A DNA stretch of 64,000 nucleotides from Polynucleobacter sp. MWH-UH19D (GCF_040409795.1 NZ_CP099571.1:434001-498000); one strand, 5' to 3'. Shown: positions 54,878 through 63,186, counted from the stretch's first letter. Program-made: numbers and translations. Notes: generated by a model from the sequence alone, not told the origin.

Positions 54878-54926
54878 GTCTCAACCTATTATTTATATTA
54901 ATTGCGTCTTGATGTGCTGCATTAAA

Positions 54927-54954
54927 TCAAAAGGGGCGAGATTAACTCACCCCT
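54927..54954 (-). terminator. Intercistronic hairpin between TAXI receptor and TRAP permease genes
   Basis: Minus strand AAGGGG-GAG / CTC-CCCCTT with a five-base loop and a short TTTT. It lies after the receptor stop and may partly stop transcription, so that receptor exceeds permease, or stabilise the receptor message. Confidence 0.6.
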
Positions 54955-54967
54955 TCTTCAACTCTTT

Positions 54968-55918
54968 TTAGTTAACTTTGATGTTCTTTTCTTTGTAGTA
55001 CTTTAGTGCGCCTGGATGGAATTCAACAGGCGATGCTTTGGCTTTTTGATTCTCTAAGAGCACATTCATGTATTCCTGGTGAGTACGAACGAGATCGATT
55101 TTGTTATCAAAAATGGCTTTAGTAATCTTGTAAGCCTGGTCATCTGGCATATTGGCATTGACTACTAAGATGTTGGCAACCGCCGCTACCTTATTATCTT
55201 TCGCCATGCCGCTATAAGTCGCTTTTGGAATGAGGGCATCAAAGTACAAATTGCCATATTTCTTGTTCATGGCGCCAACTTCAGCATTGGTATCAACCAT
55301 CACAATCTTGGTTCCAGGAGTGTTAGCCAGGTCGGTCACTGCTGCGGTTGGAAGTCCGCCAACCCAGAAGAACGCGTCAATTTTGCGATCTTTCACAGCA
55401 TTAACTGACTCAGCTACGCTTAAGCGCTCGCGTTTGACATCTTTGTCTTTATCTAAGCCAGCAGCTTCAAGCAAGCGAAACGCCATCACTTCGGTTGCGC
55501 TACCAGGGGCACCAGTGCTGACGCGTTTACCTTTGAGGTCTTTCATGGTCTTAATGCCTGTTGAGTCAACGGTCACTACGTGCATGAGGTTCGGATATAA
55601 AACCACTAAAGTTTTCAGGTCTACCTTCTTGCCGCTGAATTTGCCTTCGCCGGTTTGGGCATCTTTAGCAGCGTCTGCCATGGAAAAGCCAACATAAGGC
55701 TTGCCGCTACCAATCAGATTAAGGTTGTCGACAGATCCGCCAGTAACTTCAGCTGTTGCGGACATGCCAGGAACCTTACTTGATAGTACCGAGGCTAAGC
55801 CGCCACCCATAGGGTAGTAAACCCCACCAGTACCACCAGTTGCGATAGAGATATTTTGGGCTTGAGCGCTCATGCATAAAAAGCTGAATGAGAGTGCAAT
55901 GACTTTTAATAATTTCAT
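54968..55918 (-). CDS. TAXI-family TRAP transporter solute receptor
   Basis: 316 aa periplasmic binding protein. Signal peptide to about residue 20 (M-S-A-Q-A), then I-A-T-G-G-T-G-G-V-Y-Y-P-M-G-G, the TAXI signature, and the domain-2 motifs G-K-R-V-S-T-G-A-P-G-S. It captures the ligand for the fused permease. Ligand unknown; TAXI receptors studied so far mostly bind carboxylates. Lies between the DHDPS-family gene and the permease in one minus-strand operon. Confidence 0.94.
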   Translation of the reverse strand: MKLLKVIALSFSFLCMSAQAQNISIATGGTGGVYYPMGGGLASVLSSKVPGMSATAEVTGGSVDNLNLIGSGKPYVGFSMADAAKDAQTGEGKFSGKKVDLKTLVVLYPNLMHVVTVDSTGIKTMKDLKGKRVSTGAPGSATEVMAFRLLEAAGLDKDKDVKRERLSVAESVNAVKDRKIDAFFWVGGLPTAAVTDLANTPGTKIVMVDTNAEVGAMNKKYGNLYFDALIPKATYSGMAKDNKVAAVANILVVNANMPDDQAYKITKAIFDNKIDLVRTHQEYMNVLLENQKAKASPVEFHPGALKYYKEKNIKVN

Positions 55919-55950
55919 ATTGTTGTCTCCTAAAAGTGTAATGAACTACA

Positions 55951-56877
55951 TTAAAGACCAGGCATGCTGAAATTAATTTGCTTTAACTCGCTGATCAACT
56001 GTGTTTGTTGCTCAGTGGTGAGTTGCATAAGAGGTGGGCGAACGCGCAACCACTCAGAGTCATTGCTGAAATGCGCTACAGCAGTTTTCATGCCGGCAAT
56101 CATTTGGTATTTAGCAAAGACACTACGCACTTTATCTAAGCCCGCTTGACGCTCATCCGCATTAGATTCGCGCCAATGTGCTGCAAGGTCGGCAATAGCA
56201 TGTGGGTTTACGTTAGCAGTTGCAGAGATGCAGCCAACGCCACCCGCACGTAAAGTGCGCATGAGGAAAACTTCGCTACCTGCATAAACGCGGAATCCAG
56301 AAGGAGCTAATAACTTGATCACAGATTCGGTATACGCCCAATCTCCAGAGCTATCCTTCATGCCTACTACAGTTTTTGGGTACTCTTTTGTTAAGCGCTC
56401 TAGCAAGGACAGGCTGAGATTGATCTTAGTGACCGGTGGAATGTTGTAGATATAAATCTGTAAGGCGGCATTGCCGACCTTCTGAATCACTTCAGAGAAA
56501 TAGGCAAAAAGACCATCGTCGGTTACATCTTTGTAATAGAAAGGTGGCAACATCAATACGCCTGCGCATTTCAGATTGACTGCATGACGTGTCATATTGA
56601 CTGTGGCATCAATAGAGGTTGCACCAGTACCCGGCATCATGTGTGCAGGATTTAATCCACCTTCCACGAGCGCCGTGAGCGTGCTCATTTTTTGTGGCGC
56701 TGACATGGAGTTTGCTTCAGAGTTTGTGCCAAAGATCGCTTGGCCAACACCATTTGATTCAAGCCATTTGCATTGCTTTAATAATTTTTGGGCATCAGGG
56801 TTGCCATCGGCCTTAAATGGCGTGAGTACTGGTGAGAGTACCGCTGGCAATGTAGAAGGATGCAAGGTAAGTGGCAT
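55951..56877 (-). CDS. Dihydrodipicolinate synthase-family aldolase/lyase
   Basis: 308 aa Schiff-base TIM barrel. Lys174 in V-V-G-M-K-D-S-S-G forms the imine and Tyr144 in I-Y-N-I-P-P is the proton relay. The substrate-phosphate/carboxylate loop reads F-G-T-N-S-E-A-N-S, unlike G-T-T-G-E of true DapA. With the transporter and dehydrogenases nearby it is more likely a catabolic pyruvate-type aldolase or 2-keto-3-deoxy-acid dehydratase/aldolase than a lysine enzyme. Confidence 0.9.
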   Translation of the reverse strand: MPLTLHPSTLPAVLSPVLTPFKADGNPDAQKLLKQCKWLESNGVGQAIFGTNSEANSMSAPQKMSTLTALVEGGLNPAHMMPGTGATSIDATVNMTRHAVNLKCAGVLMLPPFYYKDVTDDGLFAYFSEVIQKVGNAALQIYIYNIPPVTKINLSLSLLERLTKEYPKTVVGMKDSSGDWAYTESVIKLLAPSGFRVYAGSEVFLMRTLRAGGVGCISATANVNPHAIADLAAHWRESNADERQAGLDKVRSVFAKYQMIAGMKTAVAHFSNDSEWLRVRPPLMQLTTEQQTQLISELKQINFSMPGL

Positions 56878-56889
56878 GCTGACTCCGAT

Positions 56890-57819
56890 TTAATAATGAA
56901 CTTCTGACAGAAGTGGTTGTTGTGTAAAGAAAGCCTCTAAATTATCTACTGCTAATTTTGTCATAGCTACCCGTGTTTCCGAGGTGGCACTACCGATATG
57001 GGGTGTTAACAAGACATTATCAAGTTTTAAAAACGCTGGGTTTGGATTTGGCTCATTATTAAAGACATCCAATGCAGCGCCAGCTATCCTTTTATGTTGC
57101 AGTGCATATAAAAGCTCTGATTCATTAATGACGCTTCCTCGCGCAATATTGATCAAATACGCATTGGGTCCAAGCGACTCTAGAACTGTTGCATTGACTA
57201 GATTGTCAGTATCGGAAGTTGCAGGGCAGGCTAAGAAAAGCACATCGCAAGCGCTAGCTAAGTCGATGATATTTGGGTAATAGGTATAAGGAACTGGTTT
57301 TGGATTGGGGCCAGAATAGGCAATCTCAACCTTAAATGGCTCCAGGCGTTTTGCGAGATCCTGGCCAATGCGACCCATGCCCACAATCCCTACCTTTTTT
57401 CCAGCCAAAGTAGTTGTTAATTGAAATAGCCCTTTGGCCCAAGCTCCACTTTTGACATGCTCTTGAGACTCTGGAATACGACGCATGAGACTTAGCATCA
57501 TGCCGATAGCAAGCTCGCAGACAGCGTCGTTCAGAACCCCAGGGGTGTTGGTGGCTTTGATTCCTTTTGACTTCAAGTAGTACAAAGGGAGATTGTCATA
57601 ACCCACGCCACATGTAGAGACTAGGCGAACGCTTGGGATTTGTTTAACCAAGGCTTCAGGCAGTTTGGTATTGGATCGAACCAGAATGGCTTCAAAATTA
57701 CCGGGTGGAGGTGGTGCAGAGGGATCCGCATGTCGGGTAGGGGTAAACCGACGATCAATTTCCGCTTGCATAATCTCAGGGAAAAAGCCGACCTGTAACA
57801 CCGAATTGACGGGAATCAT
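56890..57819 (-). CDS. D-2-hydroxyacid dehydrogenase (GhrB/GyaR-like)
   Basis: 309 aa NAD(P)-dependent enzyme. Rossmann loop V-G-I-V-G-M-G-R-I-G-Q, catalytic Arg in N-I-A-R-G-S-V-I, Glu in N-N-E-P-N-P-N-P and His in L-T-P-H-I-G-S-A-T. It would reduce a 2-keto acid (glyoxylate, hydroxypyruvate or similar) or oxidise the D-2-hydroxy acid. First gene of the minus-strand catabolic operon, with a candidate operator just upstream. Confidence 0.92.
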   Translation of the reverse strand: MIPVNSVLQVGFFPEIMQAEIDRRFTPTRHADPSAPPPPGNFEAILVRSNTKLPEALVKQIPSVRLVSTCGVGYDNLPLYYLKSKGIKATNTPGVLNDAVCELAIGMMLSLMRRIPESQEHVKSGAWAKGLFQLTTTLAGKKVGIVGMGRIGQDLAKRLEPFKVEIAYSGPNPKPVPYTYYPNIIDLASACDVLFLACPATSDTDNLVNATVLESLGPNAYLINIARGSVINESELLYALQHKRIAGAALDVFNNEPNPNPAFLKLDNVLLTPHIGSATSETRVAMTKLAVDNLEAFFTQQPLLSEVHY

Positions 57820-57849
57820 GGTTGTCTCAAATTTTTATTGGAATAATGA

Positions 57850-57864
57850 CCTCATTGTATGAGG
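57850..57864. promoter_or_regulatory. Candidate operator in a divergent promoter region
   Basis: Inverted repeat CCTCA-TTGTA-TGAGG between the divergent hydroxyacid dehydrogenase and 3-hydroxyacyl-CoA-dehydrogenase-like genes. On the minus strand it contains TACAAT, a possible -10. A second repeat AGAGG/CCTCT follows at 57875-57890. No regulator gene is in the cluster. Confidence 0.35.
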
Positions 57865-57904
57865 AATTTTAAAAAGAGGTCTAAGCCTCTCTAGGAGAAC
57901 ATTC

Positions 57905-58846
57905 ATGTTATTTACCCCAGCAGAAACCAAAGTGGTTGTCGTGGGAGGTGGGACGATGGGTGCCGATGTTGCAGCGGTTTGTGCGCGTGGCGGTTGTGCT
58001 GTTCAAGTAGTGGAGCCAACAACAGAGCGTCGTGCTTTATTGCCTGATTACTTTGTTAACACAATGACTGAATTAGGTTACGAGAATCGCATTCATTTGT
58101 TAACAGTTGCAGGCACTCTCGAAGAGGTTGATTGGTCTGATATTGATTTGGTAATTGAGTGTGTGCCTGAGCGCTTAGATATCAAGCGTGAGTTATTTGC
58201 AAAGTTGGAGCAATACGCTAAACCAGAAGCGGTACTAGCAAGTAATAGTACAAGCTTTCCGATTAGTGAAATTGCACAAGGATTAAAAACTCCAGCTCGC
58301 ATGATTGGCCTACACTTTTTTATGCCAGCACATTTAATTCCTTGTGTTGAAGTCATTTATGGCGCAAAAACTTCGCCCATGGTTGCCGATAGTCTCACCC
58401 GTTTAATGACGGCATGTGGCATGGTTCCCGTTACCGTCAAAAAAGATTTGCCAGGCTTTTTGGCTAATCGGTTGCAACATGCCTTATCGCGTGAAGCATT
58501 TGCTATGGTCGACGCTGGAATTTGCACCCCTGAAGATATTGATAAAGCAGTGCGTTATGGCTTTGGTTTTCGCTACATTGCTGCTGGACCTGCTATGCAG
58601 CGCGATCATGCCGGCCTGGAAATACATGCGGCTGGAGGCACGACGATTTATCCGACCCTCAATAATTCATCAACTATTGCAAAGTGCTTGAGCGATCGAG
58701 TGGAAAGCGGTAAGTTTGGCATGAAGACTGGGGAAGGTTTTTATTCTTGGACGTCTGAGTCGATTAAGGCTGAACGTGAGCGCTATCAAGATGCCTTGCG
58801 TGAAGGCTTAAAAATTATTCAGAAAGAGTTGCCAAAAATTAAGTGA
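57905..58846 (+). CDS. 3-hydroxyacyl-CoA dehydrogenase-family NAD-dependent oxidoreductase
   Basis: 313 aa. N-terminal Rossmann domain V-V-G-G-G-T-M-G-A-D, then S-N-S-T-S-F-P-I-S-E, catalytic His in L-H-F-F-M-P-A-H, and the helical C-terminal domain (K-D-L-P-G-F-L-A-N-R-L-Q-H-A). Single-function, shorter than FadB, of the size of 3-hydroxybutyryl-CoA, L-carnitine or L-gulonate dehydrogenases. Placement beside a TRAP-linked acid-sugar cluster fits a 3-hydroxy acid substrate that may not be a CoA ester. TAGGAG precedes the ATG. The end overlaps the convergent MFS gene by eight bases. Confidence 0.88.
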   Translation: MLFTPAETKVVVVGGGTMGADVAAVCARGGCAVQVVEPTTERRALLPDYFVNTMTELGYENRIHLLTVAGTLEEVDWSDIDLVIECVPERLDIKRELFAKLEQYAKPEAVLASNSTSFPISEIAQGLKTPARMIGLHFFMPAHLIPCVEVIYGAKTSPMVADSLTRLMTACGMVPVTVKKDLPGFLANRLQHALSREAFAMVDAGICTPEDIDKAVRYGFGFRYIAAGPAMQRDHAGLEIHAAGGTTIYPTLNNSSTIAKCLSDRVESGKFGMKTGEGFYSWTSESIKAERERYQDALREGLKIIQKELPKIK

Positions 58847-60041
58847 TATCGTGAATGTGAAACTTGTGTAGATTTGGCGCAAGTTTGTAGGTGATCAACA
58901 CCACTGCAAGCGTAGCGACACCACCAAAAATAATGGAGGGTACTAAACCTAAGAGACTGGCCGCAATGCCAGATTCGAGGGCGCCTAACTCATTAGATGA
59001 GCCGATAAAAATTCCATTAATTGCGCTAATGCGACCGCGCATATTATCTGGCGTTGTCAGTTGCACAATGCTGCTTCGTATGACTACGGAAACAGAATCA
59101 CAACATCCTGAGGCAAATAAGAAGAATGCACATACCCATAAATGGGTGGATAGACCAAAGCCAATAATGGAAATTCCAAAACCAGCGACCGATAGCAGTA
59201 AGTATTTGCCTGAGTCATTGAGTATTGGATGTTTGGCTAGGTAGATTCCCATGAGGACGGATCCCGCAGCAGGAGCGGCACGCAAAATACCAAGGACCTC
59301 CGGCCCTGCATGAAGCACATCACTAACAAAAGCTGGAAGAATGGATACTGCGCCACCAAATAGTACCGCGAACATATCTAGCGCCATGGTGCTCAAGATA
59401 AGCTCATGCTTTCTGACGTAATCAAATCCCTGCATAAAGCTTTTAAGGAAGTGGGTAGATTGAGGCGAATGCTCTTGATGCGCTTTAATCAAAGTAACAC
59501 CATAAAGACTAACGAGTCCAAAACATGCGGCTAGGGCATAGGTCCATGTGAGATTGGTAAAGCCAATCATCAGGCCGCCTAAGCCAGGTCCTGCTACTAC
59601 GCAAATTTGGAAAGAAGCGTTTCCATATCCCATGTATTTGGTAAGTTGCTCGCGCGGAATAATTTGCCCGAATAGCGCTTGGTAGGAGGGGCGCAGTAAT
59701 GCTCTAGCAACACCAATAAAACCAACTGCTGTGTAGATTAGTGGTACGGGTGGAGATACCCAATCTAATGCGATGGCACATAAAAATAATGCAACGAGTA
59801 CATGGATAATGGCAGCGATCGCAGAGATCACTTTACGAGAGTAGTGGTCTACCGCATGACCCGAGTAGAGCGCCAAAGCAAAGTAAGGTACGAGCTCTGC
59901 AAGCCCAATTAGTCCGAGTGAAATCACGCTATGGGTAATTTCATAGAGATGCCAGCCAACTGCCACCATCGTGATTTGATAACTTAGGGTGGCGCCAATA
60001 CGGTAAATCAGCAGGGTTTTAAATGCTTTGCTTGGACTCAT
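58839..60041 (-). CDS. MFS transporter, EntS/enterobactin-exporter-like fold
   Basis: 400 aa with about 12 membrane segments. The loop 2-3 motif G-H-A-V-D-H-Y-S-R-K (G-x3-D-x2-S-R-K) and the conserved R-G-R-I-S-A-I-N mark the major facilitator group that includes EntS and macrolide efflux-like proteins. It is probably a proton-driven exporter; substrate unknown. Convergent with the preceding gene by an eight-base overlap. Confidence 0.88.
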   Translation of the reverse strand: MSPSKAFKTLLIYRIGATLSYQITMVAVGWHLYEITHSVISLGLIGLAELVPYFALALYSGHAVDHYSRKVISAIAAIIHVLVALFLCAIALDWVSPPVPLIYTAVGFIGVARALLRPSYQALFGQIIPREQLTKYMGYGNASFQICVVAGPGLGGLMIGFTNLTWTYALAACFGLVSLYGVTLIKAHQEHSPQSTHFLKSFMQGFDYVRKHELILSTMALDMFAVLFGGAVSILPAFVSDVLHAGPEVLGILRAAPAAGSVLMGIYLAKHPILNDSGKYLLLSVAGFGISIIGFGLSTHLWVCAFFLFASGCCDSVSVVIRSSIVQLTTPDNMRGRISAINGIFIGSSNELGALESGIAASLLGLVPSIIFGGVATLAVVLITYKLAPNLHKFHIHDIT

Positions 60042-60092
60042 GTTTGAATGAGTTTACGGGAATTTCTGCACCATCTGATTTATCCTTAGGCT

Positions 60093-60773
60093 ATGAAGAA
60101 GATTATTCGCGTTTGGGATTTGCCGATTCGACTATTCCACTGGCTGCTAGTGGCATGCATCATTGGGAGTCTGATCACTATTCATGTATCTGATAGTGCG
60201 GTCGAATTACATGCCTACTTTGGTTACTGCATATTGACTCTCTTGGTCTTTAGGGTGATTTGGGGATTTGTTGGATCCAGGCATGCACGCTTTAGCTCAT
60301 TTATCCCCAATCGCCAATCAATCCTCAATTATCTTGAGGGTAAATCTCCACAATTTTTGGGGCATAACCCTATTGGGGCTCTATCCGTCTTTGCATTGCT
60401 ATTTGCGCTGAGTGTGCAAGTGGTGACGGGTTTATTTGTAGATGATGAAATCGCATTCCAAGGGCCTTTTGCAAAATATGTGCCCAATGCAGTGGTATCG
60501 ATCTTGTCCGAGATTCATGAAGGCAATCAGGTGGTGATCTACGCTCTTATTGCCCTTCATATTTTGGCGATTTGGTACTACAGAAAATTCAAAGGTGAAA
60601 ATTTAGTCAAGCCTATGATTACAGGCGATAAAGAAATTGACCCAAGCGAGGAGGCAAATTATTTGCCCTCTGACTTGGGTCATAACTCCAAAGATGGAGT
60701 ATTGCAACGGGTATTGGCTTTGCTACTCTTTGTTCTAGTTGCCGTTGCGATTTCTTATTTCATTACGCGATAA
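60093..60773 (+). CDS. Cytochrome b561-type membrane protein
   Basis: 226 aa. M-K-K-I-I-R-V-W-D-L-P-I-R-L-F-H-W-L-L is the di-heme cytochrome b561/Ni-Fe hydrogenase b-subunit start, with heme His in F-H-W and in later helices (A-L-H-I-L-A-I-W-Y). Four to five membrane segments plus a final one at the C-terminus (about 205-223). It probably passes electrons between quinol and a periplasmic cytochrome, most likely the cytochrome c' encoded next to it, a common gene pair. Confidence 0.92.
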   Translation: MKKIIRVWDLPIRLFHWLLVACIIGSLITIHVSDSAVELHAYFGYCILTLLVFRVIWGFVGSRHARFSSFIPNRQSILNYLEGKSPQFLGHNPIGALSVFALLFALSVQVVTGLFVDDEIAFQGPFAKYVPNAVVSILSEIHEGNQVVIYALIALHILAIWYYRKFKGENLVKPMITGDKEIDPSEEANYLPSDLGHNSKDGVLQRVLALLLFVLVAVAISYFITR

Positions 60774-60784
60774 GTTCTTTCCAA

Positions 60785-61237
60785 TTATTTTTTCTTGAAA
60801 TCATCGTGGCAGCCTTTGCAGGTTGCGCCGGCTGCACCAAATGCTTTCTTGATACTTTCTAGGTCACCAGATTGCGCAGCAGTATTGAGGTTGGCAACAG
60901 CAAGCTGCATTTTTTCGGATGCAGCCTTGAACTTGGCGTTATCAGACCAAATATCTGCTTGCGCTTTGCCACCCTCAGTGCCTTGGCCAAAAGCTTGCCA
61001 TGGCAAAGTAGACAGCGTGGCCACAACGGCAGCATTTTTTGTAACCTCATCTTTGTTGTAAGGGGCTTCACCTTTTACAACAGCACCAATTTTTCCAAAT
61101 GAATTCGCTAAGACTGTGAATACACTCTGACGATACTTGATGGCATCTTCTGGTTTTTGAAATTGAGCGAATGCAAAACCAGCGCTTACTGTTAATGCGC
61201 CAGCTAAGCCAAACGAAATTACTTTTTGCAGTTTCAT
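60785..61237 (-). CDS. Cytochrome c'
   Basis: 150 aa periplasmic four-helix-bundle cytochrome. Signal peptide to about residue 24 (A-G-F-A-F-A); the heme motif C-K-G-C-H (Cys140, Cys143, His144) lies at the very C-terminus as in the class II family, followed by D-D-F-K-K-K. Cytochromes c' bind NO and may protect against it. It ends 11 bases from the convergent cytochrome b561 gene. Confidence 0.95.
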   Translation of the reverse strand: MKLQKVISFGLAGALTVSAGFAFAQFQKPEDAIKYRQSVFTVLANSFGKIGAVVKGEAPYNKDEVTKNAAVVATLSTLPWQAFGQGTEGGKAQADIWSDNAKFKAASEKMQLAVANLNTAAQSGDLESIKKAFGAAGATCKGCHDDFKKK

Positions 61238-61315
61238 GCGGGCCTCTTAAGTGTTATGTGGTGAATGGGGGCTGTCTAGATTGAAATTAGCATACTCTAG
61301 ATTATTGGGATTTGC

Positions 61316-61987
61316 TCAATAGCCTGAAAACAGCATCTGCAGGGGGTAAGTGAGTAGATAAACAATACTCTTAAAAAATGCCATCAAGGGGTCCATCCAT
61401 AGACCACCAATAACCCCAGTAAATACTAGACCCAAGACAATAAAAAATCCCCAAGGCTCTAACTTGCCAAAAGCAATAGATTGTTTTGCTGGTAACAAGC
61501 CAGAAAGAATTCGTCCGCCATCTAAGGGTGGTAATGGGAATAGATTAAAGACAAGCAAACCAAGGTTCCAAAGGATGCCCGCCTGAGCCATTGCAATAAA
61601 AAACTTTTCATCGATCCCTAGCCCAACGAGCAGAATTAAAAGGAATGCCCAAATCATGGCTTGGATAAAGTTAGAGCCTGGTCCTGCAAGGGCGACCCAA
61701 ACGGAGTCCATTCTTGGATTGCGTAGGCGACCGAAATTGACTGGCACAGGCTTAGCGTAACCAACCAAGAAGGAGGACCCCGCCAAAATTAATGCCAGCG
61801 GAATCAGGATAGTCCCTACGGGGTCAATATGTTTGGCGGGATTGAGGCTAACTCGCCCCAACATATATGCTGTGTTATCCCCAAATTTTCGGGCAGCATA
61901 TCCATGGGCTGCTTCGTGGATCGTAATGGCAAAAATCAAGGGAATCGCATTAATGGCGACAGCTTGGATAGAATAGTCGGTAATCAT
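61316..61987 (-). CDS. M50-family site-2-type metalloprotease
   Basis: 223 aa membrane zinc peptidase of the small SpoIVFB/YwhC-like group. H-E-A-A-H (His24, Glu25, His28) lies in the first membrane helix and the third ligand Asp in P-P-L-D-G-G-R-I-L. About five or six membrane segments. No PDZ domain, unlike RseP. Target unknown. The ATG at 61987 is preferred; the frame is open further upstream, but that region is the coding strand of the small gene at 62016. Confidence 0.88.
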   Translation of the reverse strand: MITDYSIQAVAINAIPLIFAITIHEAAHGYAARKFGDNTAYMLGRVSLNPAKHIDPVGTILIPLALILAGSSFLVGYAKPVPVNFGRLRNPRMDSVWVALAGPGSNFIQAMIWAFLLILLVGLGIDEKFFIAMAQAGILWNLGLLVFNLFPLPPLDGGRILSGLLPAKQSIAFGKLEPWGFFIVLGLVFTGVIGGLWMDPLMAFFKSIVYLLTYPLQMLFSGY

Positions 61988-62015
61988 GGCAATATGATAT
62001 CCATAGGAGCTCAAA

Positions 62016-62183
62016 GTGACTGACGATAAGAAATCTGCATCCAAAACCCCCGCAAAACCTGTTGCTGCCAAGCCGCCAGCCCGTCCGCCAGCCCCTAAAG
62101 GCCCATCTGGCCCTGCCGGAAGGCCTCAGGCTGGCTTTGGAGGTGGAAAAGGCATGATGCGCAAGGCCGGGCGCGGTCGATAG
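62016..62183 (+). CDS. Small Pro/Ala/Gly-rich basic protein, unknown
   Basis: 55 aa, GTG start with TAGGAG seven bases upstream. Composition is low-complexity: an N-terminal M-T-D-D-K-K-S, a middle part rich in P-A-K/P-A-R, and a Gly/Arg end (F-G-G-G-K-G-M-M-R-K-A-G-R-G-R). It resembles disordered nucleic-acid-binding tails. I do not recognise the family. It is divergent from the M50 peptidase with only 28 bases between starts. Confidence 0.6.
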   Translation: MTDDKKSASKTPAKPVAAKPPARPPAPKGPSGPAGRPQAGFGGGKGMMRKAGRGR

Positions 62184-62227
62184 TGGATAATTACATTCAT
62201 TATTAATCTGTTTACAGAGGATTTAGC

Positions 62228-62365
62228 ATGAACGAATGGCATAACGAATCTAAAGAAGAAGTTAACAAAAAGATCATTACTTTGATTGTGATGTTGGCCG
62301 CTGCAACTAGCTTGGCTATTTTGTTTGCGTTGGTGGCTGCTCATACTGGTTACGTATTCGGTTAA
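62228..62365 (+). CDS. Small single-pass membrane protein, unknown
   Basis: 45 aa, ATG with AGAGGA seven bases upstream. A polar N-terminus (M-N-E-W-H-N-E-S-K-E-E-V-N-K-K) is followed by one hydrophobic helix (about 17-40) and a short end. This size and layout occur in small subunits or regulators of membrane complexes, but no family is recognised. It lies nine bases before the dioxygenase gene and is likely co-transcribed with it. Confidence 0.65.
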   Translation: MNEWHNESKEEVNKKIITLIVMLAAATSLAILFALVAAHTGYVFG

Positions 62366-62374
62366 TTAGTATTA

Positions 62375-63154
62375 ATGACTAGCCATCGCCAACCTGCAAT
62401 ATTTGCTGGCCATGGCAGTCCGATGTATGCCATTGAGCACAACCGCTATACCGCGGCTTGGACTGCGTTAGGAAAATCGCTGAAGCGTCCTGACGCCATC
62501 TTGGTAGTATCTGCGCATTGGGTTACTCGAGGAACTTGGGTTACCGCAATGGCAAACCCCAAAACGATTCATGATTTTGGTGGCTTTCCTCAAGCACTCT
62601 TTGAAATTCAATATCCGGCACCAGGATGTCCCGCACTCGCTGATCGTGTCAAAGAGTTATTAAATGTTCCCGTAGTACTTGAAGAAAACGAGTGGGGTAT
62701 TGATCATGGGGCCTGGTCGGTACTCAAGTACTTTTATCCCAACGCCGATGTGCCTGTAGTGCAGCTAAGCTTGGATGGGTCCATGTCGGCTCAGGAACAT
62801 TATGATTTGGCGCAGCAGTTAAAGCCTTTGCGTGATGAAAATATTCTGATTCTCTCCAGTGGCAATGTGGTGCATAACCTTCGCACAATTCATTGGCAAG
62901 ATGATGCACAGCCTTACCCATGGGCTAAAGACTTTAATGAGTTCTTTGCCGCACAACTACATGCTAAGCATCACGAACCCTTAATTGAGTGGGAAAAGTA
63001 TGGTGAGGCAGCCCATCTTTCGATTCCCACGCCGGAACATTATTGGCCCGCTTTATATACCCTAGCTTTACAACATGAAGATGAGGGCGCATCAATTTAT
63101 ACAGATGGAATTGAAATGAGCTCCATCAGTATGTTGGGTTTTTCAATTCAGTAA
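62375..63154 (+). CDS. DODA-type extradiol ring-cleavage dioxygenase (YgiD-like)
   Basis: 259 aa class III extradiol dioxygenase of the 4,5-DOPA dioxygenase group. Metal and catalytic histidines: His13 in G-H-G-S-P, His48 in S-A-H-W, His111 in D-H-G-A-W and a later one in S-G-N-V-V-H-N. It opens catechol-type rings with Fe(II) or Zn-bound site and O2. The physiological substrate in bacteria is unknown. Confidence 0.93.
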   Translation: MTSHRQPAIFAGHGSPMYAIEHNRYTAAWTALGKSLKRPDAILVVSAHWVTRGTWVTAMANPKTIHDFGGFPQALFEIQYPAPGCPALADRVKELLNVPVVLEENEWGIDHGAWSVLKYFYPNADVPVVQLSLDGSMSAQEHYDLAQQLKPLRDENILILSSGNVVHNLRTIHWQDDAQPYPWAKDFNEFFAAQLHAKHHEPLIEWEKYGEAAHLSIPTPEHYWPALYTLALQHEDEGASIYTDGIEMSSISMLGFSIQ

Positions 63155-63186
63155 ACGCAAGAAAATATAAAACGAGAAGATAAATT

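Noticed and set aside
61988..62071. N-terminal extension of the M50 peptidase frame
   Set aside because: It covers the opposite strand of the small gene at 62016, lacks family similarity, and the ATG at 61987 gives a normal length.
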